Assembly (NCBI GenBank): GCA_017964705.1
Contig: JAGCRL010000149.1
Location: 1 to 5,430 of the forward strand
Reading direction: 5' to 3'
Length of the DNA stretch: 5,430 nt
From: Alphaproteobacteria bacterium
GTDB lineage: Bacteria > Pseudomonadota > Alphaproteobacteria > RF32 > CAG-239
Shown: one piece after another, positions 1-5,430 of the stretch
Position numbering within the stretch: position 1 is the first letter of the stretch
Layout of the letters: every line of letters begins with the position of its first letter
Notes under the pieces: generated by a model
Databases searched by the model: none
The model's input: only the letters and a program-made list of their open reading frames with translations
What the model was told of the DNA's origin: nothing
Program-made: the position numbers and the translations under genes

Positions 1-65
1 AATTAAATCACAATTTTCTTTAAATATAGGTTTTTAACCTCACGCGGATATATAGAAAAATACCA

Positions 66-94
66 TTGACAGAAACAGGGGGAAGTCGTAATCT
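66..94 (+). promoter_or_regulatory. Possible pgi promoter (good -35, poor -10)
   Basis: A perfect TTGACA (66-71) is followed after 17 bases by TAATCT (89-94), which matches the -10 consensus at only three of six bases. Transcription from here would start near 101 and give a leader of about 30 bases before the pgi ATG. The first TTG of this -35 box is also the start of the longest possible pgi frame, which argues against translation beginning there. The weak -10 keeps confidence low. Confidence 0.3.
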
Positions 95-119
95 GCCGTC
101 ATTAACAAGAATTATATTT

Positions 120-124
120 GGGAG
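120..124 (+). promoter_or_regulatory. Ribosome binding site that sets the pgi start
   Basis: GGGAG ends seven bases before the ATG at 132, a good Shine-Dalgarno match at normal spacing. The open frame continues upstream to a TTG at 66, but that codon has no comparable site at the right distance, so ATG 132 is chosen as the start. Confidence 0.75.
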
Positions 125-131
125 AAATAGA

Positions 132-1784
132 ATGGCTGTATCAACAGCGGTAGCAAAATTGCTAGAAGAATACAAACGTTTTGCTCCGATAACAATGAAT
201 GAATTATTTGCCAAAGATAGCAAACGTGCAGAAAAATATACCATAGAATTTGAAAATCTGGTTTTTGATTATTCCAAAAATCGCTTTGATGAACAAGTAT
301 TACAATCACTGTTATCTCTGGCAGAAGAACATCACTTAAAAGAGCGCATTGAAGATATGTTTAGCGGTAAAAAGATTAATGTTACCGAAAATCGTGCTGT
401 TTTACATACAGCGTTACGTAATTTTTCAAATAATCCGATATATGTTGATGGTCAAGATATCATGCCGGAAATTCGTCGTGTTCTTGCAAAAATGAAATCA
501 TTTTCAGAGGCTGTTCGCAACGGTTCTTTTAAAGGTTATACCGGCAAGAAGCTCACAAATATTGTAAATATCGGTATTGGTGGTTCAGATTTAGGTCCGT
601 ATATGGTAACATCTGCCTTAAAAAAATATTGGGCCAAAGACATAAGTTGCTACTTTATTTCCAACATAGATGGTACCGCTTGTGCAGAAGTTTTAAGTAA
701 AATCAATCCTGAAGAAACATTATTTATTGTTGCTTCTAAAACTTTTACCACCATAGAAACCTTAACCAACGCAAAGACTTGTCGGGAATGGCTGGTTAAA
801 GCATTAGGCAATCAGGCTGTTGCCAATCATTTTGTTGCTTTATCAACCAATGCCAAAGCTGTGGCGGAATTTGGTATAGATACCAATAATATGTTTGAGT
901 TTTGGGACTTTGTCGGCGGCAGATATTCTTTGTGGTCTGCTATTGGTTTATCGATTGCATTGGCAGTAGGTTACGATAATTTTGAAGCTTTATTAAAAGG
1001 CGCCGAAGCTATGGATAAACATTTCCGCACTGCACCGCTTGAAAAAAATATTCCGGTTTTAATGGCATTAATCGGTATATGGTATAATGATTATTATAAT
1101 ATTCATCGCTATGGGGTTATTCCATATGACCAATATTTGAAGTTCTTGCCATCATATTTGCAACAACTGGATATGGAAAGCAATGGTAAGTCCGTTCGCT
1201 TAGATAATAAAAAAATTACCGATTATGCCACCGGTCCGGCTTTATTTGGTGGGGCAGGCACAGATGTTCAGCATTCTTTCTTCCAATTATTGCATCAAGG
1301 CACGGAGCCTGTTCCGGTAGATTTTATTATTCCGGCTGTTTCGCAAAATGAAATCGGCAAACATCATGAGATTTTATTAGCGAACATTTTAGCGCAAGCA
1401 GAAGCTTTGATGAAAGGAAAAACTAAAGAAGAAGCTGCCGCAGAATTAAGATCAGCCGGCAAAGACGAAGCTACAATAGAAAAATTAAAGCTCAATAAGA
1501 GTTTTGACGGTAATCGTCCGAGCAATATGTTTATCATAAATAAGCTAACACCATATAACTTAGGAATGTTGATTGCAATGTATGAGCATAAGGTCTATAC
1601 CCAAGGCGTAATATGGGAGATTGATTCATTTGACCAATGGGGTGTTGAGCTTGGTAAACAATTAGCTCTTAAAATTTTACCAGAGTTGGAAAATGGTGTT
1701 TCTGCCGTTCATGATAGTTCCACTACAAAGTTGATAAACAAAGTTAGAGAACTTCGTTCAGCGGCGCTATCTAAATCTGCTTAG
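132..1784 (+). CDS. pgi: Glucose-6-phosphate isomerase
   Basis: Cytosolic enzyme that interconverts glucose 6-phosphate and fructose 6-phosphate in glycolysis and gluconeogenesis. From ATG 132 the product is 550 residues, almost the length of the E. coli enzyme (549). Visible motifs: the sugar-phosphate (SIS) loop IGIGGSDLGP at 147-156; SKTFTTIET at 202-210; family signature FVGGRYSLWSAIG with Arg264; ESNGK with the expected catalytic Glu349; QHSFFQLLHQG with the expected His381; and the second signature FDQWGVELGK ending in Lys509. Every expected active-site residue is present, so the enzyme should be functional. A frame extending 22 codons upstream to TTG 66 was rejected because GGGAG at 120-124 serves ATG 132. 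The gene appears to be a single transcription unit: it ends at a hairpin terminator and faces lepB convergently. Residue roles are from the family; assignment is very secure. Confidence 0.98.
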   Translation: MAVSTAVAKLLEEYKRFAPITMNELFAKDSKRAEKYTIEFENLVFDYSKNRFDEQVLQSLLSLAEEHHLKERIEDMFSGKKINVTENRAVLHTALRNFSNNPIYVDGQDIMPEIRRVLAKMKSFSEAVRNGSFKGYTGKKLTNIVNIGIGGSDLGPYMVTSALKKYWAKDISCYFISNIDGTACAEVLSKINPEETLFIVASKTFTTIETLTNAKTCREWLVKALGNQAVANHFVALSTNAKAVAEFGIDTNNMFEFWDFVGGRYSLWSAIGLSIALAVGYDNFEALLKGAEAMDKHFRTAPLEKNIPVLMALIGIWYNDYYNIHRYGVIPYDQYLKFLPSYLQQLDMESNGKSVRLDNKKITDYATGPALFGGAGTDVQHSFFQLLHQGTEPVPVDFIIPAVSQNEIGKHHEILLANILAQAEALMKGKTKEEAAAELRSAGKDEATIEKLKLNKSFDGNRPSNMFIINKLTPYNLGMLIAMYEHKVYTQGVIWEIDSFDQWGVELGKQLALKILPELENGVSAVHDSSTTKLINKVRELRSAALSKSA

Positions 1785-1795
1785 ATCTACAAAAT

Positions 1796-1835
1796 AAAAG
1801 AACAGCCCAGCTTTGATGCAAGGCTGTTTTTTTTT
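1796..1835 (+). terminator. Rho-independent terminator after pgi, probably bidirectional
   Basis: AACAGCC (1801-1807) pairs with GGCTGTT (1822-1828), followed by an unbroken T run to 1835. It begins 12-17 bases after the pgi stop. The A-rich stretch before the stem (1791-1799) becomes a U-rich tail on the opposite strand, so the same hairpin may also end lepB transcription, whose stop codon is about 120 bases away on the other side. No separate strong hairpin is seen between 1840 and 1948. Confidence 0.85.
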
Positions 1836-1948
1836 ATAGATAAGATTAGTCGATAGTGTGTTTTTTTATATAACAAAAAATCTTAATGGGAACTGATAGC
1901 CCAACAAAGACTACAGGAACTGCGTGGAAGATAAATTTTATATATTAC

Positions 1949-2704
1949 TTAATTAATTTTATTAAACAGTCTTTTCCAACGAATGGCCATAATCCAACTG
2001 ATAGGATTATACCAAGAGGAAGTATCATCATGCGAATAAAATAAAAACCGAGCCTTGCCTTCGATATTTTCCAAAGGTACCATTCCAATATCTTTACGTG
2101 AATCGTTAGAGTTGTCCCGATTATCTCCCATCATAAAGTAATGTCCTTCCGGTACAGTAAATTCCGGTGTATTGTCAACAATCATAACATCGTCACTATA
2201 TTCCAAAATACGATGTTGCTTTCCGTTAGGTAATGTTTCAATATATTCTACAAATTCCTGAGGGAAGGGGGTATATTCACTAATAACATAGCGCCCGACT
2301 TTTTGTCTTGGAACATTTTGATGATTAATATAAAGCAATCCGTCTTTTACCTGCACGGTATCTCCCGGAATTCCGATAATTCTTTTGATATAATCGGTTT
2401 TATTATCTCCCGGATATTTAAATACTACTACATCTCCTCGTTCCGGTAAATCTTGCCATATTCTTCCTTTAAAAGATGGAAAACTAAAAGGAAAAGAATG
2501 TCTTGAATAACCATAAGTATATTTAGAAACAAACAAAAAATCTCCTACTTCTAATGTAGGATACATAGAACCGGAGGGTATTTTAAACGGTTCAAACCAA
2601 AAAGTTCTTACTAATACCGCAATAATAACAGCATAAAAAACTGTTCTGAAAGTTTCCCCTAAAGTTTCTTTTTTCTTTTCTGTATCAATCTTCTTATTTT
2701 CCAT
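1949..2704 (-). CDS. lepB: Signal peptidase I
   Basis: Inner-membrane serine protease that removes signal peptides from exported proteins on the outer face of the membrane, using a Ser/Lys dyad. From ATG 2704 the product is 251 residues. After a charged N-terminus there is one hydrophobic anchor at about 21-37 (VFYAVIIAVLV core), then IPSGSMYPT with catalytic Ser46, then YIKRIIGIPGD with the general-base Lys107, and the late family box GDNRDNSNDSR at 193-203. All conserved boxes are intact. The KYTYGYSRHSFPF stretch at about 61-73 is the alphaproteobacterial-style insert. The frame opens four codons earlier at TTG 2716, but ATG 2704 has GGAA six bases upstream and is preferred. cysE lies 97 bp upstream on the same strand; a promoter-like pair in the gap suggests lepB can be transcribed on its own. 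Function secure; start fairly secure. Confidence 0.97.
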   Translation of the reverse strand: MENKKIDTEKKKETLGETFRTVFYAVIIAVLVRTFWFEPFKIPSGSMYPTLEVGDFLFVSKYTYGYSRHSFPFSFPSFKGRIWQDLPERGDVVVFKYPGDNKTDYIKRIIGIPGDTVQVKDGLLYINHQNVPRQKVGRYVISEYTPFPQEFVEYIETLPNGKQHRILEYSDDVMIVDNTPEFTVPEGHYFMMGDNRDNSNDSRKDIGMVPLENIEGKARFLFYSHDDTSSWYNPISWIMAIRWKRLFNKIN

Positions 2705-2736
2705 AATACATTCCAATCGACTTAAAAACTTTTATG

Positions 2737-2765
2737 ACTATATTAACAAGAAGACTGAAATGCAA
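2737..2765 (-). promoter_or_regulatory. Candidate lepB promoter
   Basis: On the minus strand TTGCAT (2760-2765) is followed after exactly 17 bases by TATAGT (2737-2742), which matches the -10 consensus at five of six bases. Transcription would begin near 2730, about 26 bases before the lepB ATG. A second, overlapping candidate lies upstream: TTGCTT (2789-2794), an 18-base gap and TATACT (2765-2770). Either would let lepB be expressed independently of cysE. Both -35 boxes match consensus at only three bases. Confidence 0.42.
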
Positions 2766-2769
2766 GTAT

Positions 2770-2801
2770 AAAGCAAAAGTATTGCACAAAGCAAAAATAT
2801 T
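2770..2801. repeat. Imperfect 14-bp direct repeat between cysE and lepB
   Basis: AAAGCAAAAGTATT (2770-2783) and AAAGCAAAAATATT (2788-2801) differ at one base and start 18 bases apart. The pair begins right after the cysE stop codon and overlaps the upstream lepB promoter candidate. It could be a protein-binding site, or chance in A-rich DNA. Confidence 0.5.
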
Positions 2802-3455
2802 TTAATTTTTGGAATTAATCAGCTTTTTTAACTCATTAATTTGCTTTTGCAGGTTTTCTACACTTTCATCATATGGGTCCGGACACTTAGCATTAATACC
2901 ATAAGGAACAAATGCAAAGCTTTTGCTTGCTTCTGCTTTATGGGCGGCTATACCGATAACGGTCGTGTTTGCCGCAACATCTTTAACAACGGTAGCATTT
3001 GCGCCGATTTTAGCATTTTTCCCCACATGTATAGGTCCTAAAATTTGTGCTCCGGCGCCGATAATCACATTATCATCAATAGTCGGGTGTCTTTTTCCGT
3101 TATTGCCGTTAAAAGATTTAGTTCCTCCCAATGTAACTCCGTGATACATAGTAACATTATCGCCGATAATTGATGTTTCTCCAATAACTGTTCCCATTCC
3201 ATGGTCAATAAAAAACTTTTTACCGATTTGCGCTCCCGGATGGATTTCAATACCGGTTAAAAAGCGCGCCAATTGAGAGATTAATCTGGCAGAAAGGCAC
3301 CAATTTTTAATCCATAAGCGATGAGCCAGCCGATAAAACAAAATAGAATGATATCCTGGCGAACATAAAAAAGCTTCGATTCTGCTTGAAGTAGCAGGAT
3401 CTTTAGCGATAATTGTATCAAGCTCATTAAGAAAATTCTTGAAATTTGTTTTCAT
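2802..3455 (-). CDS. cysE: Serine O-acetyltransferase, short EpsC-like type
   Basis: Transfers acetyl from acetyl-CoA to L-serine, giving O-acetylserine, the committed step of cysteine biosynthesis; cytosolic. The 217-residue product has a short helical N-terminal domain (about 1-65) and a left-handed beta-helix of hexapeptide repeats (about 70-170). Key features are [11 protein letters not shown] at 68-78, [12 protein letters not shown] at 83-94 with the expected catalytic His85 beside Asp84, GVTLGGT at 106-112 and KRHPTI at 121-126. Glu70 sits where E. coli CysE has Asp143; Glu is usual in the short Bacillus/EpsC-type enzymes. The tail ends in a likely amphipathic helix (about 195-213, leucine/isoleucine spaced). 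ATG 3455 is chosen: the frame stays open to 3581, but that would run through the divergent hydrolase start and the extension looks non-coding. GGGG lies 11 bases upstream, a rather long spacing. No sulfhydrylase gene is nearby. In this family cysteine usually inhibits the enzyme. Confidence 0.95.
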   Translation of the reverse strand: MKTNFKNFLNELDTIIAKDPATSSRIEAFLCSPGYHSILFYRLAHRLWIKNWCLSARLISQLARFLTGIEIHPGAQIGKKFFIDHGMGTVIGETSIIGDNVTMYHGVTLGGTKSFNGNNGKRHPTIDDNVIIGAGAQILGPIHVGKNAKIGANATVVKDVAANTTVIGIAAHKAEASKSFAFVPYGINAKCPDPYDESVENLQKQINELKKLINSKN

Positions 3456-3506
3456 TTTTGTTATAACCCCATTTTGTATTAACAGCAAATTAAGAAACAT
3501 TGATGT

Positions 3507-3535
3507 AATATAAATACCAGTTTTTATGAAATCAA
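3507..3535 (-). promoter_or_regulatory. Candidate cysE promoter
   Basis: On the minus strand TTGATT (3530-3535) and TATATT (3507-3512) are separated by exactly 17 bases, matching consensus at four and five of six positions. The start point would be near 3500, leaving a leader of about 45 bases. The pair sits in the 99-bp gap shared with the divergent hydrolase gene. I could not find an equally good pair pointing toward the hydrolase. Confidence 0.55.
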
Positions 3536-3554
3536 GATTAAAAAAGAGTTTATC

Positions 3555-4385
3555 ATGGTAGAAGTAATTATAAACGGACATGCCGGCAGATTAGAAGGCC
3601 GTTATCACAAAGCTAAACGAGCAGACGCTCCGGTTGCTCTGATTTTGCATCCACATCCGCAATATGGTGGAACAATGAATAACAAAGTAGCATACGCATT
3701 GTTTACTTGTTTCAAAGACCTTGGTTTTTCTGTTTTGCGCTTTAATTTTCGCGGAGTCGGACGTTCTCAAGGAGAATTCGAAGATGGTCCCGGTGAATTA
3801 TCAGATGCTACAATGGCTCTAGATTGGTTACAAGCCAACAATCCTGATGCTAGACAATGTTGGATAGCCGGATATTCATTTGGTGCCTGGATTGGCTTGC
3901 AATTATTAATGCGTCGTCCGGATATCAATAATTTTATTGCTGTTTCTCCGCCGGCAAATGAAAAAGATTTTAGCTTTTTAGCTCCATGCCCCACATCAGG
4001 ACTTATCATCCAAGGCGGACAAGATGACATTGGTGATCCGCATATGGTAGAAGAATTAGCAACAAGGCTAAACACTCAACGTCATATTGATGTAGATTTC
4101 GCCATGATAGAAGAGGGCGATCATATGTATAACAATCACCTGGTTGATTTATATAAGATTGTCGGCAATTATGTAATTATGGCTCTGCAAAAGAAAGCTC
4201 CAGCAAAGAAACGTCGTGGTCGTCGTAAAAAGTCAGAAATAGCCGAACAACTAAGATTAGCAGGCGTTCAATCAAATGAAGATGAAAATGATATCTTAGA
4301 TGAAGATGATGTAGAAGACGATGAATTTGATGATGACTTTAATGATGAAGAAGATGATGATGATTTTGATGATGATGATAAATAG
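3555..4385 (+). CDS. Cytosolic alpha/beta hydrolase (COG2945-like) with a basic-then-acidic C-terminal tail
   Basis: A 276-residue protein in two parts. Residues 1-211 form an alpha/beta hydrolase domain: [12 protein letters not shown] at 32-43 (oxyanion/cap region), FRGVGRS at 65-71, nucleophile elbow GYSFG with Ser108, GGQDD at 154-158 holding the probable catalytic Asp, and GDH with His190. The triad looks complete, so it is probably an active esterase or hydrolase; the substrate is unknown. There is no signal peptide or membrane segment. From 213 to 226 comes a strongly basic block ([14 protein letters not shown]), then a short helix-like linker (227-240), then 242-276, where 26 of 35 residues are Asp or Glu, broken mainly by Phe and Asn. 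Homologues as I recall them stop near the end of the hydrolase domain, so the tail appears to be an addition. The tail DNA is rich in GAT/GAA repeats, which could grow by replication slippage. AAGAG six bases before the ATG is a modest ribosome site. Divergent from cysE, ending at its own terminator. Confidence 0.88.
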   Translation: MVEVIINGHAGRLEGRYHKAKRADAPVALILHPHPQYGGTMNNKVAYALFTCFKDLGFSVLRFNFRGVGRSQGEFEDGPGELSDATMALDWLQANNPDARQCWIAGYSFGAWIGLQLLMRRPDINNFIAVSPPANEKDFSFLAPCPTSGLIIQGGQDDIGDPHMVEELATRLNTQRHIDVDFAMIEEGDHMYNNHLVDLYKIVGNYVIMALQKKAPAKKRRGRRKKSEIAEQLRLAGVQSNEDENDILDEDDVEDDEFDDDFNDEEDDDDFDDDDK

Positions 4386-4406
4386 TTCATCAAAAGCATA
4401 AAAAGT

Positions 4407-4432
4407 AAAAGCACCGATTTCGGTGCTTTTTT
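4407..4432 (+). terminator. Rho-independent terminator after the hydrolase gene
   Basis: GCACCG (4411-4416) and CGGTGC (4421-4426) pair perfectly around an ATTT loop, with four more A-T pairs below and a six-T run at 4427-4432. It begins 22 bases after the stop codon. The A run on the left gives the opposite strand a U tail too, so it can also act as a backstop for transcription coming from the tRNA side. Confidence 0.9.
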
Positions 4433-4433
4433 A

Positions 4434-4444
4434 TTGGCGGAGAT
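4434..4444 (-). repeat. 11-bp copy of the tRNA-Ser 3' end
   Basis: TTGGCGGAGAT here is identical to 4492-4502, which is the last part of the tRNA-Ser acceptor stem, discriminator, CCA and one following base when read on the minus strand. The copies start 58 bp apart. Identity stops abruptly on both sides. Each copy has a terminator hairpin on its left, so this could be the relic of a second tRNA or a recombination footprint. Confidence 0.6.
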
Positions 4445-4454
4445 TTGTTTATAA

Positions 4455-4485
4455 AAACAAAAAAAGCCCACCGTAAAGGTAGGCT
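4455..4485 (-). terminator. Terminator for tRNA-Ser
   Basis: Read on the minus strand, AGCCTACC (4478-4485) pairs with GGTGGGCT (4465-4472) through a five-base loop, with one G-U wobble, followed by a U-rich run down to about 4455. On the plus strand the same wobble position would be a C-A mismatch, which supports function on the minus strand. It starts about 8 bases after the tRNA CCA. Confidence 0.82.
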
Positions 4486-4492
4486 CGTTTGT

Positions 4493-4583
4493 TGGCGGAG
4501 ATGTAGGGATTCGAACCCCAGGAGGACTTGCGCCCTCGTCTGATTTCAAGTCAGGTGCATTAAACCAGCTCTGCCACATCTCC
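4493..4583 (-). tRNA. tRNA-Ser, anticodon UGA
   Basis: The minus strand folds as a class II tRNA of 91 bases including CCA. The acceptor stem GGAGATG (4577-4583) pairs fully with CATCTCC (4497-4503); the discriminator is G (4496) and CCA is encoded (4493-4495). The anticodon loop CTTGAAA gives anticodon TGA, reading UCA serine codons. A long variable arm with GAGG/CCTC stem, typical of serine tRNAs, precedes the T arm with TTCGAAT loop. The outermost pair of the anticodon stem seems to be a C-A mismatch, a minor oddity. The gene is followed by its own hairpin terminator and points away from the small membrane protein gene. Confidence 0.96.
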
Positions 4584-4596
4584 ATATGACGGAAAT

Positions 4597-4625
4597 AAAC
4601 TAATCAACAAAAAGAGAAACGTCAA
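4597..4625 (-). promoter_or_regulatory. Possible tRNA-Ser promoter
   Basis: On the minus strand TTGACG (4620-4625), within CTTGACG, lies 17 bases upstream of TAGTTT (4597-4602). The -35 matches five of six consensus bases, the -10 only three. The start would fall near 4590, about seven bases before the mature tRNA. Position fits well; the -10 is weak. Confidence 0.38.
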
Positions 4626-4655
4626 GAACTTTTTTAAATTTTGGGATAAAATAAA

Positions 4656-4684
4656 TTGACATTACCAGATTTTAACCATATAAT
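4656..4684 (+). promoter_or_regulatory. Perfect-consensus sigma70-type promoter
   Basis: TTGACA (4656-4661), a 17-base spacer and TATAAT (4679-4684) match the housekeeping promoter consensus at all twelve positions with optimal spacing. Transcription should begin near 4691, leaving a leader of about 38 bases before the ATG at 4729. It is by far the best promoter in the window and points at the small membrane protein gene. Confidence 0.88.
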
Positions 4685-4728
4685 CCGCCCATCAAAATTA
4701 TTTTTATAACCTATTAAAATTAATAATT

Positions 4729-5091
4729 ATGTCAGTCAGTTATTTTTTTATTCTAGGATACCTCTTTTGTATTCTAGTTGTATGTGTTTGTATCTCAATA
4801 AATGCATACAAAAACAAAGATATGGATTTTGATCATCTGATAGAAAATGTCACTTCACTGGAATTCACAAATGAATGGGTGCAAAGAGTTTGTCGTTTTT
4901 TGTTCTCCGTTTTTTGGATCTTTCTAGTGGGAGCAGTCGGTATAATAGCTTGGGATGATTATTGGGAGGGAAAGCTAATTATACTGCCGTTTGTTTTCGG
5001 AGTTGTAGCATTCATAATACTAGCTATGGTATTGGCTATGATAATATTTTCCATATCAAAACTCTTATACTGGATTTGGATAAAAGAATAA
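4729..5091 (+). CDS. Small membrane protein of unknown function
   Basis: A 120-residue hydrophobic protein whose family I do not recognise. Likely membrane segments are at about 5-27 (cysteine-bearing, with Cys14, Cys19 and Cys21), 57-75 and 83-107, with the last possibly continuing through the aromatic stretch LLYWIWIKE at the C-terminus. Between segments one and two is a soluble, mildly acidic loop of about 30 residues (28-56); segments two and three are joined by a short loop, DDYWEGK (76-82). There is no cleavable signal peptide pattern. Evidence that it is a real gene: a perfect promoter 45 bases upstream, a hairpin terminator directly after the stop, and a single uninterrupted frame with consistent membrane-protein composition. 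The ATG at 4729 is the first codon but has no clear Shine-Dalgarno sequence; the AT-rich leader may serve instead. It stands alone between a divergent tRNA-Ser and a convergent phosphatase gene, so context gives no hint of role. Confidence 0.8.
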   Translation: MSVSYFFILGYLFCILVVCVCISINAYKNKDMDFDHLIENVTSLEFTNEWVQRVCRFLFSVFWIFLVGAVGIIAWDDYWEGKLIILPFVFGVVAFIILAMVLAMIIFSISKLLYWIWIKE

Positions 5092-5097
5092 AACGAG

Positions 5098-5128
5098 AAA
5101 GTCTGCATTGCAATATGCAGGCTTTTTT
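5098..5128 (+). terminator. Terminator between the small membrane gene and the phosphatase gene
   Basis: AAAGTCTGCAT (5098-5108) pairs with ATGCAGGCTTT (5115-5125) with one G-U wobble around a six-base loop, and the T run continues to 5128. It begins seven bases after the membrane-protein stop codon. On the minus strand the hairpin is followed by a less regular U-rich stretch, so it may also end the convergent phosphatase gene, whose stop is at 5140. Confidence 0.88.
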
Positions 5129-5139
5129 GTTATAAAAAA

Positions 5140-5430
5140 TTAAAATAAAATTTTAGGTGTGCGAAACTTTTTGTTTTTTTCATCATAAGAAACTTTAAGC
5201 AAAGAAGCATTTTCCAACAAAATATTCTTTTTAAGACAAGTTTCTGCAAAAATACGTATTAACATTCCATGAGTAATAAGTAATACATTAGTATGTTTTT
5301 CCTCATTTAAACGACTAATAAATTTAATAAATCGTTGTTGAACTTCACCGATTGTTTCGCCTTCAGGATAAGCAACTGCATATCGTTCAGGATTTTTTAT
5401 ATCGTTAAAAGCTGGAAAAATATGTGGAAA
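5140..5430 (-). CDS. Histidine phosphatase family protein, C-terminal part (5' end outside window)
   Basis: An open frame enters from the right edge and ends at TAA 5140-5142, giving 96 residues of C-terminus. It contains YPEGETIGEVQQRF (fragment residues 21-34), the PxGES-like segment of the phosphoglycerate-mutase/histidine-phosphatase superfamily, then a predicted helix, and VLLITHGMLIRIF (49-61), in which His54 is the second active-site histidine. The catalytic phospho-acceptor RHG motif expected near the N-terminus would lie beyond 5430 and cannot be checked. Members include cofactor-dependent phosphoglycerate mutases, alpha-ribazole phosphatase and many broad-specificity phosphatases; the fragment does not decide between them, so no gene symbol is given. 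It is convergent with the small membrane gene and shares its terminator region. Confidence 0.85.
   Translation of the reverse strand, partial: FPHIFPAFNDIKNPERYAVAYPEGETIGEVQQRFIKFISRLNEEKHTNVLLITHGMLIRIFAETCLKKNILLENASLLKVSYDEKNKKFRTPKILF

Noticed and set aside
66..131. 22-codon N-terminal extension of pgi starting at TTG 66
   Set aside because: ATG 132 has a good ribosome site and gives the normal family length; the TTG lies within a TTGACA promoter-like box.
1841..1885. Inverted repeat TAAGATT / AATCTTA with T and A runs inside, considered as a lepB terminator or small RNA
   Set aside because: The pairing is almost entirely A-T with a long loop and no following U run. The hairpin at 1801-1828 is a much better terminator, and no promoter for a small RNA is visible.
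2992..3249. Possible loss of a catalytic acid in CysE (Glu70 instead of Asp)
   Set aside because: Glu at this position is normal for the short EpsC/Bacillus-type enzymes, and the rest of the active site is intact.
3456..3581. 42-codon N-terminal extension of cysE
   Set aside because: It would overlap the divergent hydrolase start and the cysE promoter candidate. ATG 3455 gives a normal length for the short family type.
3767..4075. 102-codon minus-strand frame inside the hydrolase gene
   Set aside because: It lies wholly opposite strongly conserved hydrolase motifs and its translation resembles no protein; it is a shadow of the sense frame.
4371..4385. C-terminal DDDDK resembling an enterokinase/FLAG-type sequence, hinting at an engineered tag
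   Set aside because: It is the natural end of a long acidic run with varied GAT/GAA codons, lacks the leading DYK of FLAG, and nothing else in the window looks synthetic.
4444..4461. TTTGTTT / AAACAAA inverted repeat
   Set aside because: Only A-T pairs apart from one G-C; it is best explained as the U-rich tail of the tRNA terminator next to an AT-rich stretch.
4268..4585. Long antisense frame rich in serine opposite the end of the hydrolase gene
   Set aside because: The polyserine is simply the reverse complement of GAT/GAA acidic codons, and the frame runs on through the hydrolase terminator and the tRNA-Ser gene. It is not a gene.

Overview
The window is AT-rich bacterial DNA and reads as an ordinary chromosomal housekeeping segment. 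The LepB protein (single N-terminal membrane segment, 'KYTYGYSRHSFPF' insert after the catalytic serine region) and the cytosolic alpha/beta hydrolase with its '[12 protein letters not shown]' motif are both of the kind familiar from Alphaproteobacteria. My best guess is therefore an AT-rich, possibly host-associated or uncultured alphaproteobacterium. This is inference from protein flavour; there is no rRNA here to settle it.

Layout, left to right. (1) 1-131: leader of pgi. (2) 132-1784 (+): complete pgi, glucose-6-phosphate isomerase, ending at a hairpin terminator. (3) 1949-2704 (-): lepB, signal peptidase I, convergent with pgi. (4) 2802-3455 (-): cysE, serine O-acetyltransferase of the short EpsC-like type, upstream of lepB on the same strand with 97 bp between. 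(5) 3555-4385 (+): alpha/beta hydrolase divergent from cysE, with an unusual C-terminal tail made of a Lys/Arg block followed by a strongly acidic Asp/Glu block. (6) 4407-4583: hydrolase terminator, then tRNA-Ser(UGA) on the minus strand with an encoded CCA and its own terminator; an 11-bp copy of the tRNA 3' end lies 58 bp downstream of the real one. (7) 4729-5091 (+): small three-segment membrane protein of unknown family, driven by a textbook-perfect sigma70-type promoter. (8) 5140-5430 (-): C-terminal 96 residues of a histidine-phosphatase family protein running off the right edge.

The genes do not form one pathway: central sugar metabolism (pgi), secretion (lepB), cysteine biosynthesis (cysE), translation (tRNA) and unknowns lie side by side, mostly as single transcription units bounded by hairpin terminators. 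Promoter-like pairs can be seen before cysE, lepB, the tRNA and the small membrane gene. I see no CRISPR array, insertion sequence, toxin-antitoxin pair or obvious defence system. The points most worth a second look are the charged tail of the hydrolase, the small membrane protein with its consensus promoter, and the duplicated tRNA 3' end.
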